DNA of 64,000 bases from the NCBI RefSeq assembly GCF_014773225.1, contig NZ_JACXAJ010000007.1:115941-179940 (forward strand), read 5' to 3'. Both the position numbers and the translations under genes were made by a program. Below are positions 35,248 through 43,710 of the stretch, piece by piece (positions within the stretch are counted from its first letter, which is position 1; each line of letters begins with the position of its first letter). The notes beneath the pieces were generated by a model. That model was not told the origin of the DNA and did not search any database. It worked only from the letters and a program-made list of their open reading frames with translations. This stretch comes from Pontibacter aquaedesilientis. Lineage in GTDB: Bacteria; Bacteroidota; Bacteroidia; Cytophagales; Hymenobacteraceae.

Positions 35248-35706
35248 AGTTCTGATCTCCTCAGTTTATAGTTATAGAATTAATAGAATGGTAATGCGAT
35301 GTATTGCGTGCTTGATCCTGGCGTGACTGATGCCACTCGACCAGACTCAAGCGATTGTCGTATTGTCACCTTCAGAATTTAGTAGTTATACCTGTTTTCT
35401 TAGTGTAACAGAACGTTTTAGCTATACGAACCTTGTGATAGAGGGTTATTGCAGAAACAGCGCCTGATGGATGGACAGCGAGGTATTTATGGGAGGGGTG
35501 AGCAAGCAAAGTGCTGGCGGGCAGGAAAAGTTTTCAGAATGCCCCGGTCACATCGGCCATTGGTGAAACAGGAGAAGCGCATGGGTGATAGCAGCGGTAA
35601 AAGGAGGTTATGTTTCTGTCTCAGACAGGGTTAATATTTTTTTGAATTTGGTATTTTATCTGAAGTAATTCTTTACCTTTGCTTCTATTATTATAAATTC
35701 ATTATC
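35248..35706. other. Divergent intergenic region between the low-complexity gene and csp
   Basis: 459 bases. The csp promoter is at 35647-35681. A TATACCTG copy lies near 35389. A 61-codon open frame at 35449-35634 has an odd composition and no start context, so I do not call it. No RNA gene is seen. Confidence 0.5.
35647..35681 (+). promoter_or_regulatory. Promoter of the cold shock gene
   Basis: TTTG (35647-35650), a 23-base spacer and TACCTTTG (35674-35681) match the Bacteroidetes consensus well. The predicted 5' leader is only about 20 bases, much shorter than the thermosensing leader of E. coli cspA. Confidence 0.6.
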
Positions 35707-35898
35707 ATGCAAACAGGTAAAGTAAAATTCTACAACGTATCTAAAGGCTTTGGCTTCATCATCGCAGACGATACAAACCAAGACATCTTCGTTCACCAGA
35801 CAGGTCTGATCCACGAGATCCGTGAGAATGACCGTGTTTCTTTCGAATTGAAAGATGGCAAAAAAGGATTGAATGCAATTAACGTAGAGAAAATCTAA
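35707..35898 (+). CDS. Cold shock protein, CspA family
   Basis: A 63-aa single-domain OB-fold protein that binds single-stranded RNA/DNA and melts mRNA structure. RNP1 is KGFGFI (residues 13-18) and RNP2 is DIFVHQ (26-31). The length is slightly short for the family. It has its own promoter and terminator. Its neighbour on the other side of the promoter region is the low-complexity protein, and pairing of an RNA chaperone with a prion-like protein is notable; co-function is inference. Confidence 0.95.
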   Translation: MQTGKVKFYNVSKGFGFIIADDTNQDIFVHQTGLIHEIRENDRVSFELKDGKKGLNAINVEKI

Positions 35899-35944
35899 GT
35901 TAATAAGTGATATAGCCCTTTAGGCAGGGCATTCATCTATTTTG

Positions 35945-35974
35945 ACCCGCTCAGCTTGCTGAGCGGGTTTTTTA
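35945..35974 (+). terminator. Terminator after the cold shock gene
   Basis: ACCCGCTCAGC pairs with GCTGAGCGGGT and is followed by TTTTTATTTT. Confidence 0.85.
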
Positions 35975-35988
35975 TTTTGCCCGTTCGG

Positions 35989-37080
35989 CTATTCTTTCGC
36001 TTCCTTTTTCTCGCCGTTTCGTTCCTCACCTTTCTCCACACCCTCTTGAATCAACTCGTTGGCTTCCCGGTGATCTTCCTTGTCGGCCTTGGGCTGGGGT
36101 TGTTCCTCCTGATGCTGTGGTTCATAGTTCAGGGTAATCAGAATCGGGAAGTGGTCGGACCCGAATTTAGAGAGTCGGCGCATGTGCACCAGCCTGAAAG
36201 AAGGGTCATAGAAAACATGGTCCAGGGGGTAACGAAACAAAGGCACGAAGGCGTTGTAGGTATTGAAAAAACCACGGCCCACCCGGGGGTCCAGTAACCC
36301 GCTTATCTGCTTAAACAGCTTGGTCGTACTAGACCACGCCACATCGTTGAGGTCGCCAGCCACTACCGACGGGTGAGGGGACTTTTTGACAAATTTTGCT
36401 GCGATGAGCAACTCGGCTTCTCTGGTCTCCGTGTTTTGGAGCAGGCGCGGAGGCTGGGGGTGTACGGTATACAGATCGAACAGTAAACCCGAAGGAAGCT
36501 CCACCACGGTGTAAAAAGAAGGGATGTCGTCCTCTACCATAAACCGGACATCGCTATCATGTAGTTTGAACTTGCTGTACAGGAGCATGCCATAGGTATT
36601 CTCAAGCGGCTTCTTAATTGCGTAAGGATACCGTTTGTCCAGTTCGGGTCGCAGGTGCTCATGCCAGGCATGGTTAGGTTCGTTGATGAGCACAATGTCC
36701 GGGTCAGTGCGAAGCACAAGCTGCAGAAACTTCTCATACCTCTTATTGGCCATCCGCACATTGGAGATCATCAGGCTGACAGTATTGGCCGGTGTCTCCA
36801 CCTCCGTGCGGAGCGCCTCTCTGGGTGCTAGTGGCGTGAAGAAATAGACATAGCGCATCTCGTTGAGTATAGCCAACGCCCATATAACTAACATCCCAAT
36901 TTCCAGAAAGCCTGACGCACCATACAGCACCAGGTAGGCCGCCAAAGTCGCTGTCAGAAAGATAGCGATGTGGAACCTGGGGAAATCAAGGATTCTAATC
37001 CACCACAGCGGCGATTTTATTAGTGGCAGGAAGGAAAAAAGCGTCAGGACAAATCCTGCTATCTGAAGGGCGAGTTTCAT
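35989..37080 (-). CDS. Endonuclease/exonuclease/phosphatase-family membrane protein
   Basis: 363 aa. Three N-terminal membrane segments (about 5-75) are followed by an EEP domain: ISNVRMANKRYEKFL, DIVLINEPNHAWHEHL with the metal-binding Glu, VVAGDLNDVAWS and SDHFPILITL with the catalytic His. This is the layout of YafD-like proteins. The tail (~320-363) is a charged Glu/Lys/Gln stretch ending GEKKEAKE. The domain may face the periplasm and cleave phosphoesters of lipids or nucleic acids; the substrate is unknown. Confidence 0.85.
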   Translation of the reverse strand: MKLALQIAGFVLTLFSFLPLIKSPLWWIRILDFPRFHIAIFLTATLAAYLVLYGASGFLEIGMLVIWALAILNEMRYVYFFTPLAPREALRTEVETPANTVSLMISNVRMANKRYEKFLQLVLRTDPDIVLINEPNHAWHEHLRPELDKRYPYAIKKPLENTYGMLLYSKFKLHDSDVRFMVEDDIPSFYTVVELPSGLLFDLYTVHPQPPRLLQNTETREAELLIAAKFVKKSPHPSVVAGDLNDVAWSSTTKLFKQISGLLDPRVGRGFFNTYNAFVPLFRYPLDHVFYDPSFRLVHMRRLSKFGSDHFPILITLNYEPQHQEEQPQPKADKEDHREANELIQEGVEKGEERNGEKKEAKE

Positions 37081-37221
37081 ACAACTATCAAGGTATAACT
37101 TTATATCAGCAAGATATACAGCATACCTGCACGGGCTGTTTTTTGTTGTAAAGGGTGCACTTAATCTTGGTTAGTTGTTAAACGATCTCCTAAAAGTAGA
37201 GCGTGCAAGTAATTTTCTCAA

Positions 37222-37261
37222 AAAAAGAGTCCCGGGCTAAGGTATAGCCCGGGACTCTCTC
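37222..37261 (-). terminator. Terminator after gldH
   Basis: AGAGTCCCGGGCTA pairs with TAGCCCGGGACTCT; on the minus strand the stem is followed by a seven-base T-run. The loop contains the AGGTATA word. Confidence 0.8.
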
Positions 37262-37283
37262 TGAAAATGTGAAGCTGTTATCG

Positions 37284-37760
37284 TTAGTCAGCACTTTCCT
37301 CCACCCGAATGCCGATTGCTTTGACATTGGGAAGCGGGTCGCGCCGCATGTACTGCGTCAGCTTGAGGCTGTAGGTACCAGTCTGCGGAAACGCTATACC
37401 CTTCAAGGCGAGCATCTGCAAATCATAGGTGTCGCTGGAGCCTTTGCCAGCAGGTTTTCCGGTTTTAGAGTCCATCAGGTGCAGCTCGTGCAGGGCAGAG
37501 GAGAGCTCGGCGCTGTCCGGGGCAGTCAACTGGTGACGGACATACAGGTTGTAATAGTCATAGGCCAGTGAGTAGCGCACGTTGAAGTACACATTATACT
37601 GTTTCGTCGTGTCCTTGATCTCAAACTGGAAAACAGGCGCATTGTCTACGGTCCAGTTACTATCCGGAATCTCGGTGTTCTGCTCATACACCCTGGCAGG
37701 GTCGCAGGCGCTCAGCATAAGCAGAAGCGCTGCGGCCAGATAAGCTATCGTTTTATGCAT
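37284..37760 (-). CDS. gldH: Gliding motility lipoprotein GldH
   Basis: 158 aa. The signal peptide ends in lipobox LMLSAC (Cys19). The mature part has the GldH look: NWTVDNAPVFQFEIKD, a beta-rich core with YNVYFNVRYSLAYDYYNLYV, and QMLALKGIAFPQTGTYSLKL. GldH is needed for gliding and type IX secretion in Flavobacterium. It overlaps the end of the PSP1/RicT gene by 8 bases, the usual Bacteroidetes arrangement. Presence supports a T9SS in this organism, as does the sorting domain at 50645-51226. Confidence 0.9.
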   Translation of the reverse strand: MHKTIAYLAAALLLMLSACDPARVYEQNTEIPDSNWTVDNAPVFQFEIKDTTKQYNVYFNVRYSLAYDYYNLYVRHQLTAPDSAELSSALHELHLMDSKTGKPAGKGSSDTYDLQMLALKGIAFPQTGTYSLKLTQYMRRDPLPNVKAIGIRVEESAD

Positions 37761-39354
37761 CGGTACGCGGTGGTTTAGGCTGGTTTGGCTTTGGCCCTCG
37801 GTTTGGTCTGCGCGATTTCTGCCTTCTAGGCTGTTGCGAAGAACCTTCGGCCTGTGGCTGTCCGGATGGCTTGGCTACGTCTGCGCGTGGAGGTCTGTTG
37901 GTCTCTCCTTCGCGGGCAGGCCTCTCTTCACGGGGCGGCCTTGCATCCCGGTTCTCACGGCCTTCTCTGTTGCCTCTGTTGCGTGGTGGGCGCTGCTTTT
38001 TAGGGCGCTGACCCTGTTCGGCAGGCTGTTGTGCCTCACCAGTTCCCGAGGTTGTTCTTTGCTGTGGCTGGGCGTCGTTTCTTGGTTCACGCGAGCCTCT
38101 GTTCTCGCGTGGCCCGCGGCCTTCCCGATGCTCCCTTGGCTCCCGAGGACCTCGTTGGTCCTTAGGTTCCCGGCCCTCGCGTGGCTCCCGGCCCGGCGCG
38201 TTTTGCCTGGACTCAGTACCTTCAGCACCTGGCTTTTTCTTCTTTTTTTTCTTTTTCTTATTCTTGAATTTGTCGTCAAGACGCTCCAGACTGCCTTCTA
38301 CCTGTGCCACAAACTCGTTCTGTTTCGGCTCGTTTACGGGTTCTTCCACCAGCATGTCGGGCACCAGGCCCTGGCTGTTCATCTTCAGGATTTCCTGCAC
38401 GCGCTCCACCGGAACCGGGTACCAGTTGTTGTCGCCTCTGTAGCCGAACCACATCATCTTCTTGAAGATGTCCGTTTTCTGCAACATGGCGTCGCCCTGT
38501 TTGGTCTGCAATGGACGTGACACGGTAGGTATATCCTTGAGTGCCTCCATGTAAGTTTCCAGTTCGTAGTTGAGGCAGCATTTGAGGCGCCCGCACTGGC
38601 CTGACAGTTTACTTGGGTTGAGCGACAGGTTTTGGTAGCGGGCAGCCGTGGTAGACACACTTTTGAAATCGGTGAGCCAGGTAGAGCAGCACAGTTCCCG
38701 TCCGCAGGAGCCTATACCTCCCAGTCGGCCAGCCTCGTGGCGCAGGCTGATCTGGCGCATCTCAATGCGTACCTTAAACTCCTCGGCCAGCTTTTTGATC
38801 AGGTCACGGAAATCAACGCGGTCGTCGGCGGAGTAATAGAACGTCGCTTTAGAGCGGTCTGCCTGGTACTCCACATCCGACAGCTTCATGCGGAGACCGG
38901 TTTGCTGAATGATCTCGCGGGAACGGTACATCGTGGCAGCTTCCTGCTCCTGTACCTCGCGCAGCTTCTCCAGATCGCGCTCGTTGGCGATGCGGTAGAT
39001 GGTGCGGATCTCCTCATTGTTATCTACCTTCTTTTTGAGCATCTGCAAGCGCACGAGTTCGCCCTTTAGCGAAACGGTACCTATGTGATGCCCGTTTGGC
39101 ACGTCCACCACCACGGGGTCGCCGGTGGTCAGGTCGAGTCTGTTTATGTTGCGGAAGAAGTCTTTGCGCCCTCCCTTGAATCTTATTTCAACGATGTCGA
39201 ACTCCTCAAACGCGGTTGGTATTTCCATATCGCTGAGCCAGTCGAACACGTTTAAACGGTTGCAGCCTCCGGTGCTACAGCCGCCGTTGCTTTTGCAGCC
39301 ACCAGGTTTTTCGCTGGTTCCGCATCCGCCACTAGAACATGAACTACATCCCAC
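37753..39354 (-). CDS. PSP1-domain protein (RicT/YaaT-like) with long disordered tail
   Basis: 533 aa. An N-terminal Cys/Gly cluster (CSSCSSGGCGTS and CKSNGGCSTGGC) precedes the PSP1 core, about 50-310, which has GRELCCSTWL and GQCGRLKCCLNYE with paired cysteines, the likely Fe-S ligands in RicT complexes. In Bacillus RicT (YaaT) works with RicA/RicF in RNA processing through RNase Y. The last ~175 residues are a Lys run followed by Arg/Glu/Pro/Gly-rich sequence (REPREGREP style) ending NQPKPPRTDA, probably disordered and RNA-binding. It is directly before gldH with an 8-base overlap. Confidence 0.88.
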   Translation of the reverse strand: MGCSSCSSGGCGTSEKPGGCKSNGGCSTGGCNRLNVFDWLSDMEIPTAFEEFDIVEIRFKGGRKDFFRNINRLDLTTGDPVVVDVPNGHHIGTVSLKGELVRLQMLKKKVDNNEEIRTIYRIANERDLEKLREVQEQEAATMYRSREIIQQTGLRMKLSDVEYQADRSKATFYYSADDRVDFRDLIKKLAEEFKVRIEMRQISLRHEAGRLGGIGSCGRELCCSTWLTDFKSVSTTAARYQNLSLNPSKLSGQCGRLKCCLNYELETYMEALKDIPTVSRPLQTKQGDAMLQKTDIFKKMMWFGYRGDNNWYPVPVERVQEILKMNSQGLVPDMLVEEPVNEPKQNEFVAQVEGSLERLDDKFKNKKKKKKKKKPGAEGTESRQNAPGREPREGREPKDQRGPREPREHREGRGPRENRGSREPRNDAQPQQRTTSGTGEAQQPAEQGQRPKKQRPPRNRGNREGRENRDARPPREERPAREGETNRPPRADVAKPSGQPQAEGSSQQPRRQKSRRPNRGPKPNQPKPPRTDA

Positions 39355-39588
39355 TATTTATATCTCCTATATAGCCGTGAGGCTTCTTGTTTTCTTATTG
39401 TCTGAATTAACAAATATACTAATTTTTTGAGCTTATGCTCAAGTCCCCGGCATTTGTACCCGTGTGGCTATGTGACCGGGTGCATAAATTAGTGCTTTTA
39501 CGTGAATTATACCTGGCACGGAGCGTGTAATTATCAAAATGACCTCAGGCAGGTATGGCCGTGAATGGAATATACCTAATTTTAGGGG

Positions 39589-41010
39589 ATGCTTCGAAAA
39601 CTTCTGTCACATGCTGCAATCTATGGGCTAGCTGCCCAGGTGCCCCGTTTGGCAGGCGTACTGGCCCTCCCGCTCATCACCCAATACCTCACGCCCACTG
39701 ATTATGGCGTTGCCGGGGTGGTCACCGCTTATTTCGCTGCTTTTGTCTTTCTGCATTCCCTGGGTTTCTCGATTGTACTGGGCAACAGCTTTGTGAAATA
39801 TCCAGCGCGATATCAATGGATTTGGCGCCAGCTCTACGGTTTCCTGACAGGCTGGTCTGTATTCTTTGGACTGCTGGTCATGGGGGTATTCTACTTTGTG
39901 GTGCCCGCCGAGGCGCATCATGACCGGTTGGCTATAGCCGTGCTAAATGCGCTGCCGATCCTTTTGTTTTCAACCACCGACCTGGTGAGCGGTATGTACT
40001 GCCAACTTGCGCAGCGGCCTTTGCCAATCGCACTGCGCTCTTTCATTGTCGGCACTGCGCACGTTCTCCTGAATATTTATTTCATCGCATACCTGCACCT
40101 AGGGTACATGGGCTGGTTTTATTCTGCTTTCATTTCAGCGCTGATTGGGTTTATCTTTAGTTTCTACATCGTTTTTGAGCAAAAGCTTTGGCCTATCCTC
40201 AGGTATAAGCGGCAGCGCATTCTGCATACGCTCCGGGTGTCGCTTCCGGTCGTGCCCCATCATTTCGCCAACTTCATGCTCGACACTTCCGACCGGCTGG
40301 TGCTGGATACGGTAGGAGTGCCGATCAGAAGAATTGGTTTGTACAATGTGGCCTCCAGTTTCGGGATATATTTTATGTCGGCCAGTTTTGCGGTGGTGCA
40401 GGCGGCCACGCCTGTTTACATGAAGCTGTTGGCACAGGAGAAAAGCCCGGAAGCTGCGCTGCAGATGCGCTCCATCACCTATTCGCTGCAGCTGCTTTTC
40501 TTTGCCGCTACCTTCCTGGGCAGCCTTTGGATGAAGGAGGTGTTTTCCCTGCTCATCCGAAACGAAGAACTGCAGCAAGCCTACCCTCTGGCGATTATCA
40601 TCCTGATGGGCTATAACTTCAGGCCGATGTACCTGGCGGTAGGCAATTTGCTGACATACCATGAGCACACGAATAAGCTATGGCGTATTTCCGGCGTGGC
40701 AGGTATAGGCAACATTGTGCTGAATTTTATCCTGGTGCCGCTATACGGTTTTGAAATGGCCGCTTATACTACTTTTGCCGCACTGATGTATATGGGCTAC
40801 TCAGGGTATTTTCTGAAAGCCTACAAAGAGCTGGCGCAGCTGCCGTATTACCCGATGGCATGGCTGTTGGCCACTATGATGCTGTTGCTGCTGGCCTATC
40901 AGTTAAGAGAGGTGCATATGTTGGTTAAAGCAGGTATTACATTCCTAACCTTGCTGGCAGGTATAGCGCTTTACATGCAGTACCGGACGAAGGCGAAATG
41001 GCAGGTATAA
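39589..41010 (+). CDS. Polysaccharide flippase, Wzx/MATE-like
   Basis: 473 aa with about 14 membrane helices. It belongs to the polysaccharide transport group of the MOP superfamily: the N-terminal QVPRLAGVLALPLITQYLTPTDYGV is characteristic (residues 17-42). It would flip lipid-linked sugars across the inner membrane for surface polysaccharide. No glycosyltransferase cluster surrounds it. The gene ends TGG CAG GTA TAA, again putting the stop codon within the window's common motif, and a terminator follows at once. Confidence 0.9.
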   Translation: MLRKLLSHAAIYGLAAQVPRLAGVLALPLITQYLTPTDYGVAGVVTAYFAAFVFLHSLGFSIVLGNSFVKYPARYQWIWRQLYGFLTGWSVFFGLLVMGVFYFVVPAEAHHDRLAIAVLNALPILLFSTTDLVSGMYCQLAQRPLPIALRSFIVGTAHVLLNIYFIAYLHLGYMGWFYSAFISALIGFIFSFYIVFEQKLWPILRYKRQRILHTLRVSLPVVPHHFANFMLDTSDRLVLDTVGVPIRRIGLYNVASSFGIYFMSASFAVVQAATPVYMKLLAQEKSPEAALQMRSITYSLQLLFFAATFLGSLWMKEVFSLLIRNEELQQAYPLAIIILMGYNFRPMYLAVGNLLTYHEHTNKLWRISGVAGIGNIVLNFILVPLYGFEMAAYTTFAALMYMGYSGYFLKAYKELAQLPYYPMAWLLATMMLLLLAYQLREVHMLVKAGITFLTLLAGIALYMQYRTKAKWQV

Positions 41011-41051
41011 AAAAGCCGTGAGAAATTTATGAAATTTTTCTCACGGCTTTT
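41011..41051. terminator. Bidirectional terminator
   Basis: AAAAGCCGTGAGAAA pairs with TTTCTCACGGCTTTT, between the convergent flippase and dehydrogenase genes. It begins at the flippase stop codon. Confidence 0.8.
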
Positions 41052-41071
41052 CTTGGTATTAACCCGACCTG

Positions 41072-42235
41072 TTATGGTTTTAGCACCACCTTCACGCAGT
41101 TGTCTTCTTTCTTGTTGAAGATGTCGTACATCCTGGAGGCATCAGCCAGCGGCACGGTGTGCGTAATGATATCGTCTAGTACCACTTTGTTTTCCTTCAC
41201 CAGTGAGATGAGGTGGTCGATGTAGCGGTGTACCCAGGCCTGGCCACCACGCATGGTAAGGCCTTTGTCGAACCACTTGTAGAGCGGGAAATTGTTGTAA
41301 GGCGAGCCGTAAACGCCAACCACGGTCACGGTGCCGGAGCGCCGTACGGCGTCCATGCATTTCTCAAGTACTTTCATGGAGCCTTTCTCCATCTGCACTA
41401 CGTTCATGGCTTTTTCGAGCACGGTTCTGTCGGCTTCCATCCCTACGGCGTCCACGCAAACGTCAGCTCCGTAGCCGCCCGTCATATCGCGTATCATAGC
41501 CACAGCATCTACCTCAGAGGCATTTATCACTTCAACGTTGGCCGATTTGCGGGCCATTTCCAGGCGGTAAGGCTGAATGTCTATACCGATCACGCGTTTG
41601 GCACCCTGCAGCCAGGCCGATTTCATGGCCATGATACCAACCGGTCCACAACCCCACACGGCCACGGTTTCGCCGCCTTTCAGCTGCGCCCAGTCGATGG
41701 CTGCCCAACCGGTGGGGAAGATGTCTGTGAGAAAAAGGACTTGTTCATCGGTAAGGTTATCGGGCACTTTGCGAGGACCGTAGTCGGCGTAAGGTACGCG
41801 CACGTACTCGGCCTGTCCGCCATTGTAACCACCGTAGATATCTGTGTAGCCAAACAAAGCGGCACCGGCACCCTTCGCCATAACAATCTCGCCTTCAGGG
41901 CCATAGTGGTCAGGGTTTGAGTTTTCGCAATGGGTAGGCAGCTGCATGTTACAGAAATGGCAGGTGCCACAAGATATCGGAAAAGGCACTACCACACGAT
42001 CGCCTTTTTTCAGGTTCTTTACATTGGGTCCTGTTTCCTCTACAATGCCCATGAACTCATGACCCATGACCATGTCTCTCAGTTGGGGCACCATGCCATT
42101 GTAGATGTGCAGGTCAGAGCCACAAATAGCCGTGGAGGTAACACGAAGGATACAGTCGCGGGCGTCCTCGATTTTCGGGTCTTCGATCGTCTCCACCTGG
42201 ATATCCTTCATTTTGTGAAATACTGCTGCTTTCAT
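41072..42235 (-). CDS. Zinc-dependent alcohol dehydrogenase
   Basis: Medium-chain dehydrogenase of 387 aa. Catalytic zinc site: ICGSDLH and GHEFMGIVEE. Structural zinc cysteines: CGTCHFCNMQLPTHC. The NAD motif is WGCGPVGIMAM followed by GIDIQPYRLEMA. The length and the insert between strands resemble glutathione-independent formaldehyde dehydrogenases and related enzymes widely seen in Bacteroidetes and Proteobacteria. Substrate unknown; aldehyde detoxification is a guess. It stands alone. Confidence 0.9.
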   Translation of the reverse strand: MKAAVFHKMKDIQVETIEDPKIEDARDCILRVTSTAICGSDLHIYNGMVPQLRDMVMGHEFMGIVEETGPNVKNLKKGDRVVVPFPISCGTCHFCNMQLPTHCENSNPDHYGPEGEIVMAKGAGAALFGYTDIYGGYNGGQAEYVRVPYADYGPRKVPDNLTDEQVLFLTDIFPTGWAAIDWAQLKGGETVAVWGCGPVGIMAMKSAWLQGAKRVIGIDIQPYRLEMARKSANVEVINASEVDAVAMIRDMTGGYGADVCVDAVGMEADRTVLEKAMNVVQMEKGSMKVLEKCMDAVRRSGTVTVVGVYGSPYNNFPLYKWFDKGLTMRGGQAWVHRYIDHLISLVKENKVVLDDIITHTVPLADASRMYDIFNKKEDNCVKVVLKP

Positions 42236-42391
42236 AGTTTATTTTTTAGGTTGTTTTATGCGCCTGGTAAAGTTTGTACTTTACAGTACTCAAGTTTAAC
42301 GACAAGCGTCCACGGCGGGTTATTTTATGAAACCTGCCATCCGTTGTTGGTACAAGACGTATAGCTGTGATTGCCACTGAACATCTGACAT

Positions 42392-43264
42392 ATGGAAGCT
42401 GCCTATACCTTCTCGTTCCTGAAAGAACAGAATATACCTGATCTCTACGATACCTTTCTGGCTGCATTCGCAGACTATGTGGTGCCCATTAAAATGACGC
42501 GGGAGGAATTTGCGATAAAATTCAAGCGGGAAGGTGTGGAGCCGACCTTCTGTGCCGGTGTCTTTCACAATCATAAACTGGTGGGTTTTATCCTGACGGG
42601 GCTGGGGGAGTGGCAGGGAAAGCCTACCGCCTACAATGCCGGCACTGGCGTGCTGCCAGCGCACAGGGGAAACCGGCTGACGCAGCGCCTCTATGAGTTT
42701 CTGCTTCCCAAACTCAGAGAAAGCGGTATAGAGCAATGCCTGCTGGAGGTGATTGATCAGAACCAGGTAGCCATCAAAGCCTATGAAGCCGTCGGTTTCG
42801 AGACAACCCGCACTCTGGACTGCTTCAGAAGCCCCAAGCAAAACTTGCTGCTAACAGGAGAGGAGCCTAAGGACATCACGATCCGGAAAACCATGCGGCC
42901 CAACTGGGAAGCTTACGCGGAGTTCTGCGATATCGGCCCTTCCTGGCAAAATACGAAACATGCTTTCCGGAAAAGCCCGGATAAAAAGGTAACGCTGGAA
43001 GCATATTTTGAGGAAAACTTGCTGGTAGGGTATGTGGCGTTTTTCCCGAAGACGGGTTCTATTGCCCAGTTGGGCGTGTTGCAAAACTACCGCAACATAG
43101 GAGTGGCCACTGCGCTGCTCAGAGAAGTGGTAGGCCAGACGGAAGCACCTGCCTTAATGGCTACCAACATCGATACAACCTGCCGCATAATGCTGGAATT
43201 TTTCGAGCGAAGCCATTTCAACCGAATCTTGAGCCAGTATGAAATGCTGTTGCGCCTGTATTGA
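42392..43264 (+). CDS. GNAT acetyltransferase with two domains
   Basis: 290 aa. The N-terminal GNAT domain (~5-145) shows the acetyl-CoA loop GVLPAHRGNRLTQRLYEFL. A second, shorter GNAT-like domain (~155-290) has LGVLQNYRNIGVATALLREV. Tandem GNAT proteins of this kind acylate small molecules or peptides; the substrate cannot be told. It starts 156 bases from the divergent dehydrogenase gene. Confidence 0.88.
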   Translation: MEAAYTFSFLKEQNIPDLYDTFLAAFADYVVPIKMTREEFAIKFKREGVEPTFCAGVFHNHKLVGFILTGLGEWQGKPTAYNAGTGVLPAHRGNRLTQRLYEFLLPKLRESGIEQCLLEVIDQNQVAIKAYEAVGFETTRTLDCFRSPKQNLLLTGEEPKDITIRKTMRPNWEAYAEFCDIGPSWQNTKHAFRKSPDKKVTLEAYFEENLLVGYVAFFPKTGSIAQLGVLQNYRNIGVATALLREVVGQTEAPALMATNIDTTCRIMLEFFERSHFNRILSQYEMLLRLY

Positions 43265-43293
43265 GGTATAAACTTACTATGCCCGTATATTGC

Positions 43294-43301
43294 TACCTTT
43301 G
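43294..43301 (+). promoter_or_regulatory. Putative -7 element of the gdx promoter
   Basis: TACCTTTG matches TAnnTTTG, about 80 bases before the gdx start. No good -33 box is seen. It would make a leader that holds the hairpin at 43318-43361. Confidence 0.4.
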
Positions 43302-43317
43302 CGGTACCTTTTGCTTG

Positions 43318-43361
43318 ATGGCCTTCTCTTTGGTGAAAGGCATGATTTTGAGAAAGGCCAT
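43318..43361 (+). promoter_or_regulatory. Leader hairpin before gdx
   Basis: ATGGCCTTCTC (43318-43328) pairs with GAGAAAGGCCAT (43350-43361) with one bulged A and a loop of 21 bases. It lies 19 bases before the start codon and has no T-run, so it is not a plain terminator. No ACGR loops of the mini-ykkC guanidine class are seen. Confidence 0.5.
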
Positions 43362-43380
43362 TCATGAAACCAATACACTA

Positions 43381-43710
43381 ATGAATACTGCGTGGCTTTA
43401 CCTGATTTTGGCAGGTATATGTGAAATCGGCTGGGCCTTCGGACTGAAATACAGCGAAGGCTTCACCAAGCCGGTGGTGAGTATCGTGACGGTAATCGTG
43501 ATGATCCTGAGTTTTGTACTGTTGGCGCAGGCCATGAAAACCCTGCCGCTTGGCACAGCTTATGCGATCTGGACAGGTATAGGAGCGGCCGGTACGGCTG
43601 TGTTGGGGATGTTCTTTCTAAACGAACCCAAAGAACTGATGCGGATTGTCTGCCTCATGATGATTGTAGCCGGTGTGGTTGGGCTGAAGTTTTTTGCAGA
43701 GAGCAACTAG
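43381..43710 (+). CDS. gdx: SMR-family guanidinium exporter Gdx (SugE)
   Basis: 109 aa with four membrane helices, the normal SMR size, working as an antiparallel dimer. It matches the Gdx (SugE) subtype closely: LAGICEIGWAFGLKYSEGFT with the essential Glu near residue 15, then MKTLPLGTAYAIWTGIGAAG. Gdx exports guanidinium against protons; the QAC-exporting subtype has a different helix 1 and 3. ATG 43381 is chosen because upstream codons do not fit the family. The leader carries a strong hairpin and a possible promoter, suggesting own regulation. The stop overlaps the end of the convergent gene by 4 bases. Confidence 0.9.
   Translation: MNTAWLYLILAGICEIGWAFGLKYSEGFTKPVVSIVTVIVMILSFVLLAQAMKTLPLGTAYAIWTGIGAAGTAVLGMFFLNEPKELMRIVCLMMIVAGVVGLKFFAESN

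Noticed and set aside
35449..35634. 61-codon frame between the low-complexity gene and csp
   Set aside because: Arg/Gln/Cys-rich with no recognisable pattern, and no start signal; the csp promoter lies just beyond it.
43265..43381. Known guanidine riboswitch class before gdx
   Set aside because: I looked for the paired ACGR loops of the mini-ykkC type and saw none; only one hairpin is evident, so no known class is called.
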